The notes under the pieces: model-generated
Told to the model about the DNA's origin: nothing
The model's database searches: none
What the model saw: only the letters and a program-made list of their open reading frames with translations
Translations under genes and position numbers: made by a program
Source of the DNA: CAVONV01 sp963697355
GTDB taxonomy: Bacteria > Acidobacteriota > Vicinamibacteria > Marinacidobacterales > DATDRI01
Direction of reading: 5' to 3'
Assembly (NCBI GenBank): GCA_963697355.1
Contig: CAVONV010000013.1
Location: 124,001-188,000 of the forward strand
Length of the DNA: 64,000 bases
Part shown: one piece after another, positions 51,681 to 59,593 of the stretch
Layout of the letters: every line of letters begins with the position of its first letter
Position numbering within the stretch: the first letter of the stretch is position 1

Positions 51681-52148
51681 ATGATTAATAGACTTGCCTA
51701 TTTCATTGCCTCCTGCGGGTACGCCGGCTATTTTCCCATTGCTCCTGGGACAGTCGGTTCGGCGGTAGGAGTTGTGTTCTACCTTCTGCTGCAGGCATCA
51801 GGCTTCCCCTGGGCAATGGCTGTGGCTCTTGCTGTTGCCATCATCGCCGGAATCTGGGCTGGTGATGTCGTTGAGCGCACACTCGATAGAGAGGACCCGT
51901 CACTCGTCGTCGTCGACGAGTTGGCGGGGATGCTCCTCTCTCTATGGCTGATCCCATTGAGTTGGCGGGGAATCGTCGTTGGGTTCTTGGTGTTTCGACT
52001 GCTCGATATCGTCAAGCCCTTTCCGTGTCGGCAAGCGGAACGCCTCAATGGTGGATTGGGTATCATGACCGACGATTTGATTGCCGGTTTATACACGAAC
52101 GGGATACTACGACTTGCCAGCCTCTTTCTGCCGTCGTTGTTGAAGTAA
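51681..52148 (+). CDS. pgpA: Phosphatidylglycerophosphatase A
   Basis: 155 residues from ATG 51681, where the family start (INRLAYFIASCGYAGYFPIAPGTVGSAVG) begins; the open frame upstream to 51576 is unrelated. PgpA removes phosphate from phosphatidylglycerophosphate in the inner membrane. Motifs: GYFPIAPGTVGS, DPSLVVVDELAGML (acidic metal site), VFRLLDIVKPFPCRQAERLNGGLGIMTDDLIAGLY. Three to four helices. The ribosome binding site is poor. pgpA next to cinA is a common bacterial arrangement. Confidence 0.95.
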   Translation: MINRLAYFIASCGYAGYFPIAPGTVGSAVGVVFYLLLQASGFPWAMAVALAVAIIAGIWAGDVVERTLDREDPSLVVVDELAGMLLSLWLIPLSWRGIVVGFLVFRLLDIVKPFPCRQAERLNGGLGIMTDDLIAGLYTNGILRLASLFLPSLLK

Positions 52149-52171
52149 CTCTAAGTCAGCAGTAACACTGT

Positions 52172-52223
52172 TAGAACTCAAGAACCTAAGAACCAAGAAC
52201 TCAAGCAGACTTTTGATTCTTGC
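52172..52223. repeat. Octamer array between pgpA and cinA
   Basis: AGAACTCA, AGAACCTA, AGAACCA (seven), AGAACTCA, AGCAG in register from 52173, followed by a short inverted TGATTCTTG at 52214-52222. Member of the dispersed octamer family. Confidence 0.7.
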
Positions 52224-52236
52224 ACGGTGACCTGAA

Positions 52237-53007
52237 ATGAATGCCGCCATTATCATCATAGGAAGCGAGCTCCTCACGCCGGGGAGTAACGATACCCATT
52301 CGGAATATCTTACCGAGAAGCTCATGTCGATAGGCATTGCGGTGGTCAGTCGTTCAACGGTCGGCGATACAAGAGACCTTATCGCCGACACTGCGGGTCA
52401 AGCCTTGGTTCGTGCTGATCTCGTCATCGCCACGGGTGGACTGGGACCGACATCGGACGATGTGACGAGGGAAGGTTTTGCCGATGCGATGGGTCTCGAT
52501 CTCGTTATCGATGAGCAGGTGATGACCGGAATCCGTAAGCGGTTCCAACGGCGGGGTCTCGAGATGCCTGATGTCAACCGTCGGCAGGCCATGGTGCTCC
52601 GTGGTGCCGAGGTCATTCCCAATCGAGCCGGAACCGCACCGGGCTTGTGGATTGACTGGAGGGGTCTTGAGAACAAATTGACAAAGGTCGTCCTTCTTCC
52701 CGGCCCACCGCGTGAGCTTCGCCCCCTATTCGAGAACCAGGTGATGCCACGGCTCCTCAAGAGCGGCGGGGGAGCATTCTACCGAACCGAGCGCATCCTG
52801 ACCGCAGGTCTTTCCGAGTCCTCGGTGGAAGAGAAAATCGGATGTATCTACACAGATGTGACGAACCCGCGGACCACCATCTTGTCGTCGGGAGGTCAAG
52901 TCGAGGTTCGGCTGACGGCCCGAGGTGGAACCACCGAAGAGGCGGTCGAGCTCATCGAGCAGCTGAAGACAAGGATTCTGCGAGGCCCTGGGACACCACG
53001 TTTTTAG
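52237..53007 (+). CDS. cinA: CinA, N-terminal MoCF-like part before a frameshift
   Basis: The first 248 residues are the CinA competence/damage domain of molybdopterin-binding fold: AAIIIIGSELLTPGSNDTHS, DTRDLIADTAGQALVRADLVIATGGLGPTSDD, VLLPGPPRELRPLFENQVMP. This domain has ADP-ribose pyrophosphatase activity in characterised CinA proteins. After ILRG the frame becomes PGTPRF and stops. The alternative frame reads LGHHVFSEHGETLEEIVGGLL and joins the deamidase half directly. Removing one C from CCC near 52985 restores a single gene of about 418 residues. Confidence 0.87.
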   Translation: MNAAIIIIGSELLTPGSNDTHSEYLTEKLMSIGIAVVSRSTVGDTRDLIADTAGQALVRADLVIATGGLGPTSDDVTREGFADAMGLDLVIDEQVMTGIRKRFQRRGLEMPDVNRRQAMVLRGAEVIPNRAGTAPGLWIDWRGLENKLTKVVLLPGPPRELRPLFENQVMPRLLKSGGGAFYRTERILTAGLSESSVEEKIGCIYTDVTNPRTTILSSGGQVEVRLTARGGTTEEAVELIEQLKTRILRGPGTPRF

Positions 53008-53044
53008 CGAACATGGGGAGACTCTTGAGGAAATCGTTGGAGGT

Positions 53045-53491
53045 TTGCTGAGGCGAGAGAGAAAAACCATCGCCGTAGCAGAATCCTGTACCGGAGGGCT
53101 CATCACTCACCGGTTGACTGAAACGGCTGGAAGCTCAGACTACTTCGAACGTGGTTTCGTGACCTACAGCAATGAGAGCAAAGTAGAGATGCTGGGCGTT
53201 CCAGAGAAGCTGCTTGGCGAACAAGGCGCCGTCAGCGATGCTGTCGCTCTAGCCATGGCTCGCGGTGCACGGGAACGGTCCGGCACCGATGTGGGCTTGG
53301 CTGTGACTGGGATTGCTGGCCCTCGAGGAGGGACTTCAGAGAAGCCGGTTGGTCTAGTTTTTGTTGCTCTAAGTGCAGATCAGGGTGAACAGGTTCACAG
53401 ATATCTGCTTCCAGGTAGCCGCTCTCAGATCAAAGCCTGGACGGCTCAACTGGCGTTGAACCTTGTTCGCCTATGGCTGCTTTCGACGTGA
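53045..53491 (+). CDS. cinA: CinA, C-terminal NMN deamidase part after the frameshift
   Basis: RRERKTIAVAESCTGGLITHRLTETAGSSDYFERGFVTYSNESK is the start of the CinA C-terminal (PncC) domain. ESCTGG is its catalytic core, followed by GVPEKLLGEQGAVSDAVALAMARGAR and GIAGPRGGTSEKPVGLVFVAL. The domain deamidates nicotinamide mononucleotide in the pyridine nucleotide salvage route. The true coding sequence reaches back to about 52986 in this frame; the listed start is merely the first TTG. thpR follows after 11 bases. Confidence 0.87.
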   Translation: MLRRERKTIAVAESCTGGLITHRLTETAGSSDYFERGFVTYSNESKVEMLGVPEKLLGEQGAVSDAVALAMARGARERSGTDVGLAVTGIAGPRGGTSEKPVGLVFVALSADQGEQVHRYLLPGSRSQIKAWTAQLALNLVRLWLLST

Positions 53492-53502
53492 GGAGAGAGG
53501 AG

Positions 53503-54069
53503 ATGAGGGCTTTCGTCGCTGTGGAGATTTCGCAAAATGTGGTCCTATCGCTCGAACGCCTCGTCGAAAGAGAGAGAAAACGTTTTCCCAAAGCGCGATG
53601 GTCTCAACTCGCAAACCTCCATTTGACGCTTCGGTTCTTGGGAGAGACGAACGAACAGGTTCTCGGTGAGATGGCGACGGATCTCAGAGCATCTCTCGGG
53701 CGATTTCCTCCGTTCACCTTGGATTGTCAAGGCGTCGGCTTCTTTCCCTCGACGCGGCGCCCGCGTGTGTTCTGGGTGGGTGTTTCCAATCCACCGGCCT
53801 CGCTCGTCCAAATCCATGAGGAAATCGAGGGCATTGCTCGAACGCACGGTTTCGAGGCCGAGACGCGGAAGTTTTCGCCCCACATGACTCTCGCACGGTT
53901 TCGTGAGCCTCGGTTCGATCCCTACTTTGCGGAGATCGAAAAAGAGCTGAGGGACCACCACTTTGGGGCTTCCCGCATTCGCGAAGTCACGATGTACCGG
54001 AGCATTCTCAGACCGCAAGGAGCTTGCCACCAAGTGCTCCACAAGTTCCTTCTCTCCGAAGTTCAGTAA
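53503..54069 (+). CDS. thpR: RNA 2',3'-cyclic phosphodiesterase ThpR (LigT family)
   Basis: 188 residues from ATG 53503, placed by the purine-rich GAGAGAGGAG. A 2H phosphoesterase with both HxT motifs: HLTLRFLG (about residue 43) and HMTLARF (about residue 129). These enzymes open 2',3'-cyclic phosphate ends of RNA. The N-terminal MRAFVAVEISQNV and VFWVGVSNPPASLVQIHEEIEG fit the family. pgpA-cinA-thpR form a likely operon, as in many bacteria. Confidence 0.95.
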   Translation: MRAFVAVEISQNVVLSLERLVERERKRFPKARWSQLANLHLTLRFLGETNEQVLGEMATDLRASLGRFPPFTLDCQGVGFFPSTRRPRVFWVGVSNPPASLVQIHEEIEGIARTHGFEAETRKFSPHMTLARFREPRFDPYFAEIEKELRDHHFGASRIREVTMYRSILRPQGACHQVLHKFLLSEVQ

Positions 54070-54133
54070 AACTTGGTATAATATGACACTTAGCCGATTT
54101 CAATAGGCAGTATCCACAACAGGGAAGATCCCG

Positions 54134-55744
54134 ATGTACGAGTTGGTTTACCAGGAAGGTGGAACGGAGCATGTCGTTCCGATCGCGTCGGTAGAGTGTC
54201 TTCTAGGGCGCTCGCCCGATTGTGATGTCGTCATCAAGGACTTCGGCGTGTCTCGCCACCATGCAAAGGTGACGGTCGACGGGGATACCTGTCGTGTGGT
54301 CGATTTGAAAAGCAAGAACGGGACGCATGTGAACGGCGTTTTGGTGTTGGAGGCATTCCTCAACGACGGAGACGAAGTGTCTCTGGGCAAGTTCATGCTG
54401 CGCTTTCAGCGAAAGCTCGAAGAGAAGGTCATTCTCGATGAACAGAAACCGATGCTCGAGGAGGAGGCCGGGACCGTCATCCGGAGTGTCGGTGATCTTC
54501 AGAAGTACCTCGAAGCTGAGAAACCTCGAACCACCGCTTCCGACCTCAAACGTCCACTCACACTGGATCGCGTTCAACCCGATGAAATCGAGAAAACGAA
54601 CCGCATTCTACGAAGTCTTTCCGATCTCGCAAAGGCACTCATCACAGCTCAACCCGATCAACCCGAAGAGGTCTCCGAACGTGTGATGGATGCGGTGTTC
54701 GAGTACATTCCTGCCGATCGTGGTTTTTTGATGCTGCTCGACGAGACGGGCAACTTGAGACCTCGGGTCGTGAAGAATAGGCACAGCGGGGATGAGGCCG
54801 CGAAGATCACGATCAGTAAAACCATTGCAGATCGAGTCGTCAATGACCGGGTGGCGATCCTCACTTCCGATGCACAGGTCGATCCTCGATTCTCCACCGG
54901 CGAGAGCATCCGATTTCATGGGATCCGTTCCGCCATGTGTGCCCCGCTCTGGAAAGGAGACGAGGTCATCGGCATCATGCACGTGGATAGCCCCATTCAG
55001 GCGAACACCTTCAACGAAGCAGATTTGGAGTTGCTTTCCGCGTTGTCGAACTATGCCGCCGTCGCCATCGAACAGGCTAACCTCAATAAGAAGATCCAAA
55101 AAGAGAAATTGGTCAGAGAGCGCTTCGAAAAGTACTTCTCACCTTCGGTGGTGACACGAATCCTGTCTGAAGGCGAGATGGAGGTTCAGGAGCTCGAGGC
55201 GACGGTCATTTTTGCCGATATTGTTGGATTTACGCCGCGGGCGGAAAAGATGGACCCCGCCTCGATTGCGCAACTGCTCAACGAGTATTTTTCCCGCATG
55301 GCTGACGTCATTTTGGAGTACGACGGGACGCTCGACAAGTTCATCGGTGACTGCATCATGGCCGTGTTCGGCGCTCCCTACCCTCAAGAAGATCACGCCG
55401 TCAGGGCCGTCCAAGTGGCTCTCGAAATGCGTCGGCGACTTCAGGAGCTGAATCAGGAACGACGTGGTGAGCCGCCTATTGAGATAAGAATGGGGATCAA
55501 CAGCGGACGGGTGGTAGCAGGACCCATCGGATCGCTCAAACGTAAAGAGATTACCGTCTTGGGTGATACGGTCAACATCGCTTCGAGGATCGAGGGGGCG
55601 GTGGCGGAGGCTGGACAAATCGTCATCGGAGAGCGGACCTGGGATCTAGCCAAGAAACATTTCGATATGAGGGATCTCGGGACGGTTGCCCTCAAAGGCA
55701 AGGAGAAGAGCGTGCGGGTTTTCGAGGTGCTTTCCGAGAAGTAG
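54134..55744 (+). CDS. FHA-GAF-class III adenylate cyclase
   Basis: 536 residues without signal or membrane helices. FHA domain 1-95 (LLGRSPDCDVVIKDFGVSRHHAKV, LKSKNGTHVNG) for phosphothreonine binding; a linker; GAF domain about 165-315 (VSERVMDAVFEYIPADRGFLMLLDE ... MCAPLWKGDEVIGIMHVDS). Class III catalytic domain about 345-530: ATVIFADIVGFT (first metal Asp), TLDKFIGDCIMAVFGAP (Lys and second metal Asp) and VLGDTVNIASRIEG. The Lys in DKFIGD suits ATP rather than GTP. It probably turns a kinase or ligand signal into cAMP. The HD-GYP gene and a TPR gene follow on the same strand. Confidence 0.93.
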   Translation: MYELVYQEGGTEHVVPIASVECLLGRSPDCDVVIKDFGVSRHHAKVTVDGDTCRVVDLKSKNGTHVNGVLVLEAFLNDGDEVSLGKFMLRFQRKLEEKVILDEQKPMLEEEAGTVIRSVGDLQKYLEAEKPRTTASDLKRPLTLDRVQPDEIEKTNRILRSLSDLAKALITAQPDQPEEVSERVMDAVFEYIPADRGFLMLLDETGNLRPRVVKNRHSGDEAAKITISKTIADRVVNDRVAILTSDAQVDPRFSTGESIRFHGIRSAMCAPLWKGDEVIGIMHVDSPIQANTFNEADLELLSALSNYAAVAIEQANLNKKIQKEKLVRERFEKYFSPSVVTRILSEGEMEVQELEATVIFADIVGFTPRAEKMDPASIAQLLNEYFSRMADVILEYDGTLDKFIGDCIMAVFGAPYPQEDHAVRAVQVALEMRRRLQELNQERRGEPPIEIRMGINSGRVVAGPIGSLKRKEITVLGDTVNIASRIEGAVAEAGQIVIGERTWDLAKKHFDMRDLGTVALKGKEKSVRVFEVLSEK

Positions 55745-55771
55745 TCCGAGGCAGCGGGCGGTCCAAGAACG

Positions 55772-56242
55772 ATGGTGGCTCAGTCAAAAAGGCGGCGCAG
55801 GCCGACCAAACGAGTTCTCAAACGCGGGAAGCTGCTCTATTCGTTGATCCTCCTGATGCTGCTCGCTGTGCTCGTGCCCCTACTTCTTTCCAGTACGAGA
55901 CTCATCAACGCCAATCGGGATACTCTTGCGACCGCCGAGCAATTGCTTCAACTGGACCAGACCCGGTCCATTGCGCAGCAGGCGCGGATCTACCTGCAGG
56001 CTACGCACGGTCAAGTCATTGCCATTGCGCGAACGTTCGAACTGGAAGGTGACGCACGATCGGTGGCTGCTCGAATTTCATCTGCTTTGACCAGCACCAA
56101 ACTCATCGATTTCATCAACGAGCAGAGCCGTATCGAGATCATCAGAGTCTCGATCGACGGGGTCATTTCAACAACGCTGGAGTTTCCCTGCAGACGAACG
56201 TTATCGAGGACCATCTCCTCCAGTCCTATCTCGAAGCTTTGA
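55772..56242 (+). pseudogene. Frameshifted Cache-HAMP-HD-GYP receptor, fragment 1 (membrane anchor and start of sensor)
   Basis: First part of one receptor gene that spans 55772-57675 in four successive frames. A basic N-terminus (KRRRRPTKRVLKRGK), a membrane helix (LLYSLILLMLLAVLVPLLLSS), then the extracytoplasmic sensor (TAEQLLQLDQTRSIAQQARIYLQATHGQVIAIARTFEL ... IRVSIDGVIS). Near 56169 the frame must change (one base missing) to continue as NNAGVSLQTNVIEDHLLQSY. Confidence 0.75.
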
Positions 56243-56754
56243 AAGGGGAGCCGTGGGTCTCTCCGGCACATGTTGTGGCCAATCCCCTCTACTACACGGT
56301 GGTAGTGATTTCGGCTCCCGTTCGTTCAACCAATCGTGATGGTTCACCGGGGAGTGTCATCGGCGTGGTTTCGGCTTTGGTCAGTCTCGAGCCTTTGCAG
56401 GAAATGGTGGAGGCCAAGGAACTGGAGGGACGAGACGTCTATGTCGTCGATGGCCGTGGATTTCTCATTGCCCATTCCGACCGGAGGTTGCTTTTCGAAC
56501 GCTCCAATTTCTCACAGTCCGTCATGGTGAAGGCCTTCCAAGAATCCAGAGGACCAAGTCAGCCGGTCCGTCAATTTCGAACAAATCGAGGGGGCGAAGA
56601 CCCAAGCGATGGTTGGCACTTATACTTCCATCGGCGACCGCAGTTCTCGGGTACCCTTTTTGAATCGATTGGATTGGGGCGCCATTGTGCAGAGCCGAGG
56701 AGGAGGCGGTGTACTTCACGGTCCGCCAGATGGAGAGGACGAGCTATTCCGTAG
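56239..56754 (+). pseudogene. Frameshifted HD-GYP receptor, fragment 2 (sensor domain)
   Basis: Good reading KGEPWVSPAHVVANPLYYTVVVISAPV, then VIGVVSALVSLEPLQEMVEAKELEGRDVYVVDGRGFLIAHSD, a Cache-type (dCache) sensor. At the CCC of 56601-56603 a one-base insertion moves the reading to QAMVGTYTSIGDRSSRVPFLNRLDWGAIVQ in another frame, and near 56691 a second insertion moves it to fragment 3. Confidence 0.7.
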
Positions 56755-56909
56755 CCATCGTTTTTGCCGCATTGGGCATTTTTCTCGCCATCGTGTTTGC
56801 GGGTCGGTTGTCTCGACCCATCTCCCATCTGGCGGAAGGTGCCCGACGGCTCGCGGCCGGGGATTTCTCACAAAATATCGATGTCCGGAGTCGGAACGAG
56901 AATCGGTGA
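56685..56909 (+). pseudogene. Frameshifted HD-GYP receptor, fragment 3 (membrane helix and HAMP)
   Basis: AEEEAVYFTVRQMERTSYSVAIVFAALGIFLAIVFAGRLSRPI is the second membrane helix running into a HAMP domain (SHLAEGARRLAAGDFSQNIDVRSRNE). At GAGAATCGG near 56901 an extra A ends the frame; the next frame continues as IGELADTFNLM. Confidence 0.7.
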
Positions 56910-57675
56910 GCTTGCTGATACCTTCAATCTGATGACCGCTGAAATCCGCAGCTTCATCAATAAGCTCAGAAAAGCGGCCGAAGAAAACAAGGAAATGTTC
57001 ATGGGGACCATTCGGTCCTTAGCTGCGGCCATCGACGCCAAAGACCCGTACACCCGTGGGCATTCCGAGCGGGTCTCACACTACGCGGAGATGATTGCGC
57101 GGACCATGCGACTGTCTGAGAAGGAAGTGGAGGTCGTTCGCATCGGAGCGCTCATGCACGATGTCGGAAAAATCGGAATCGAAGACAAGATCTTGGGAAA
57201 GGCCGGTCCGTTGGATGAAGACGAGTTCGAGATCATGAAAACCCACCCCTCCAAGGGTGCCATCATCATCGAGCCGGTTGGACCCCTTCAAGAGATGATT
57301 CCAGCAATGAAGTTCCATCATGAGAATATTGATGGCAGCGGTTACCCCCAAGGACTTAGTGGTGAAGATATCCCCCTTTATGCCAAGATCGTAGCCGTGG
57401 CGGACACATTTGACGCGATGACGACGAACCGTCCCTATCAAAAGGCCATGGAGATTACTTACGTATTCGAGCGGATGCGCAGTTTTGTAGGAAAAAAGTT
57501 CGACAAGGAAATCGTTGACGCACTCATTGCCGCATACGAAGAGGGTCTCGTTCGACCCAACTTACCTTTGCGGCCTGCTGCTTCATCGGAGGATGCCCAG
57601 ATGCCCCGGAGCCGAGCCATCGATCAGAGTCGAGAAAGAGAAGTTGTGCGTGGGGCGTCCGGATCGGGGCGTTGA
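56764..57675 (+). pseudogene. Frameshifted HD-GYP receptor, fragment 4 (HD-GYP output domain)
   Basis: Meaningful from about 56902 (IGELADTFNLMTAEIRSFINKLRKAAEENKE, end of HAMP and coiled coil); earlier codons are out of frame. The HD-GYP domain follows: RGHSERVSHYAEMIARTM, the metal ligands in ALMHDVGKIGIEDKIL, then MKFHHENIDGSGYPQGLSG (the GYP element) and YAKIVAVADTFDAMTTNRPY. Intact HD-GYP proteins hydrolyse cyclic di-GMP, and all key residues are kept here, so the output domain could still be made if an internal start is used. It is paired with the cyclase gene upstream. Confidence 0.82.
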
Positions 57676-57687
57676 GGAGGTCGATTC

Positions 57688-58458
57688 ATGGGCCATAGAA
57701 CGTGGTCGTTGGTACTCATCTCAGTATTGATGGGAGGCATTTCCCTTTCTGCTCTACCGCCTCAGAATCAAGAGGAAATCGAAGAAGCGCTCAAAATATA
57801 CAACAGCGCCAAATACCTGCACCAAGAGCGCAACTACGAAGAGGCGATCAAGGAATATCAGCGGGCTGCCTTGCTGGACAAAGAGAATCCGTTTATCTTC
57901 AACTACATGGGCTTGGCCTTTTTGGCCCTCGGTCAGCACGAGAGTGCCCAAAAAGCCTTCAACCAGGCATTGAAGTTGAATCCTAACCTAACGGATGTTC
58001 ACAACAATCTCGGCGTGCTCTACTCGGAAATGGGAAATACGGAGGCGGCATTCAAGGAGTTCACCCAAGTCGTGAGAGACCCGTCTTTCCCCACGCCGGA
58101 GAAACCTCTTTACAATATGGGCGATTTGTATCTACGCGAAGGGAATCTAGAGTTGGCCCTTATGCATTTTCGGCGAGCTGTGGAGAAGAACCCCAGCTTC
58201 GCTCTAGGTTACCGAGGCCTCGGGAAGGTTCATTTGGCTCTGAACGAAGTCGAAATGGCCATCGATAATCTGGAAAAGGCCCTCGAGCGCGCCGCCAATG
58301 ATCAAGAGACCCTGTACGAGTTGGCTCGAATCTATGACGGGACGGGCGATACCGACCGAGCTCTAGATTACTATCGCCGTGTTGTTGAGGTCGATAGGTT
58401 CTCCGCTTTGGGAAGACTGAGTCTCCAGAGGATGGAGGCAATCAAGGGTACCCGTTAG
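57688..58458 (+). CDS. PilF/PilW-like TPR protein
   Basis: 256 residues with a signal peptide (WSLVLISVLMGGISLSALP). At least five TPR units follow (KYLHQERNYEEAIKEYQRAALLDKENP; NYMGLAFLALGQHESAQKAFNQALKLNPN; NNLGVLYSEMGNTEAAFKEFTQVVRD; YNMGDLYLREGNLELALMHFRRAVEKNP; GLGKVHLALNEVEMAIDNLEKALE). Secreted single-chain TPR proteins of this size include the type IV pilus pilotin-like PilF/PilW, but no pilus gene is nearby, so that label is tentative. It starts 12 bp after the HD-GYP gene and is probably co-transcribed. Confidence 0.78.
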   Translation: MGHRTWSLVLISVLMGGISLSALPPQNQEEIEEALKIYNSAKYLHQERNYEEAIKEYQRAALLDKENPFIFNYMGLAFLALGQHESAQKAFNQALKLNPNLTDVHNNLGVLYSEMGNTEAAFKEFTQVVRDPSFPTPEKPLYNMGDLYLREGNLELALMHFRRAVEKNPSFALGYRGLGKVHLALNEVEMAIDNLEKALERAANDQETLYELARIYDGTGDTDRALDYYRRVVEVDRFSALGRLSLQRMEAIKGTR

Positions 58459-58693
58459 GAACAGATCGACAACACACGGAATCACGAACTCGAGAAGCCA
58501 GATCCCAGTATTCTCGTCAAAGTAACGGTAGAGCACAACGAGCTCGAGAGATCAGGACTCCAGCCGTTGATTTCCGGTCCTGCCGCTTCCCGATAACGGG
58601 TTCTGTCGCCATTCTGGCGTTTGATAAACCTCTCCAAAATAGGTCAAAATAAGCGGTTTTGGAGGTCGGTCATTTGGTGGCCGAGGGGGACAT
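58459..58693. other. Gap before ftsY with hairpins
   Basis: 235 bp, no gene. An octamer-like patch (GGAATCAC, GAACTCGA, GAAGCCAG) at 58479-58502; a perfect hairpin CGCCA-TTC-TGGCG (58607-58619) followed by TTTGAT, a weak terminator candidate; and CTCCAAAA (58632-58639) paired with TTTTGGAG (58657-58664) just before the ftsY start. Confidence 0.5.
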
Positions 58694-59593
58694 TTGACAG
58701 TATATCAACGACTTCGAGAAGGACTCCTTCGAACAAGGGATAGACTCTCGGAGGGGCTGGGTCTTGCGACAGCGGGTGCCGAGCCGAACTGGGAGCAGCT
58801 CGAGGAGACTCTCTTGGCTGCGGATGTCGGCCTCGAGGCGACGAGCGAGCTCCTCGAAGCGGTTCGCTCCGTGCGAACTGATGAAGAAGTGCGCGACGTC
58901 CTCACCCGGACGCTGACCAACATTCTCCTGGACCCAGAATCCGCGAATCCAGAGAGTATCCCTCAAAAACCCAAAGCCGTTCTCGTCGTCGGTGTGAATG
59001 GGACAGGAAAGACGACCACGGTAGCCAAACTGGCGCACCGGGCGAAAGAAGCCGGTCGCTTGCCTCTCCTGGTGGCTGCAGACACGTTCCGTGCCGCGGC
59101 CATCGAGCAACTAGAGATATGGGCGAAGCGGATCGGGGTCGAGATCATCAAGGGACGGGAGGGCTCGGATGCGGCCAGTGTCGTACATGAAGGACTCCAA
59201 GCGGCTCGATCGGCTGGATACGATGAGGTTTTCATCGATACGGCAGGTCGGCTGCATACGAAGCGTCCCTTGATGGACGAGCTCGCGAAGATCAAGCGAG
59301 TTGCCGGCCGTGTCGTGGAAGGTGCGCCTCACCAAACGTTGCTGGTGATGGATGCGACGGTCGGAAGCAACGGCCTCGCCCAAGCTCGTCAGTTCAGCGA
59401 GGCCCTCGGTGTGCAAGGCATCGTCTTGACCAAGCTCGATGGGACCGCCAAAGGCGGCATCGTCGTGGCCGTAGCTCGAGAATTGGGCATTCCCGTTCGT
59501 TACACAGGGGTTGGTGAAGGGCTGGATGACCTACTGGCTTTCTCGGCGGCGGATTTCGTCTCTGCGATCATGGGAGTGAATGGTGACGACTGA
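58694..59593 (+). CDS. ftsY: Signal recognition particle receptor FtsY
   Basis: 299 residues from TTG 58694 behind GAGGGGGA (58683-58690). This is the short form lacking the acidic A domain. N domain 1-85 (LREGLLRTRDRLSEGLG ... LEETLLAADVGLEATSELL). G domain with G1 GVNGTGKTTTVAKLA, then DTFRAAAIEQLEIWA, G3 DTAGR, G4 TKLDGTAKGG, and the closing GIPVRYTGVGEGLDDLL. FtsY receives ribosome-SRP complexes at the membrane. Its partner ffh begins 4 kb downstream. It overlaps ribD by 14 bp. Confidence 0.97.
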   Translation: MTVYQRLREGLLRTRDRLSEGLGLATAGAEPNWEQLEETLLAADVGLEATSELLEAVRSVRTDEEVRDVLTRTLTNILLDPESANPESIPQKPKAVLVVGVNGTGKTTTVAKLAHRAKEAGRLPLLVAADTFRAAAIEQLEIWAKRIGVEIIKGREGSDAASVVHEGLQAARSAGYDEVFIDTAGRLHTKRPLMDELAKIKRVAGRVVEGAPHQTLLVMDATVGSNGLAQARQFSEALGVQGIVLTKLDGTAKGGIVVAVARELGIPVRYTGVGEGLDDLLAFSAADFVSAIMGVNGDD

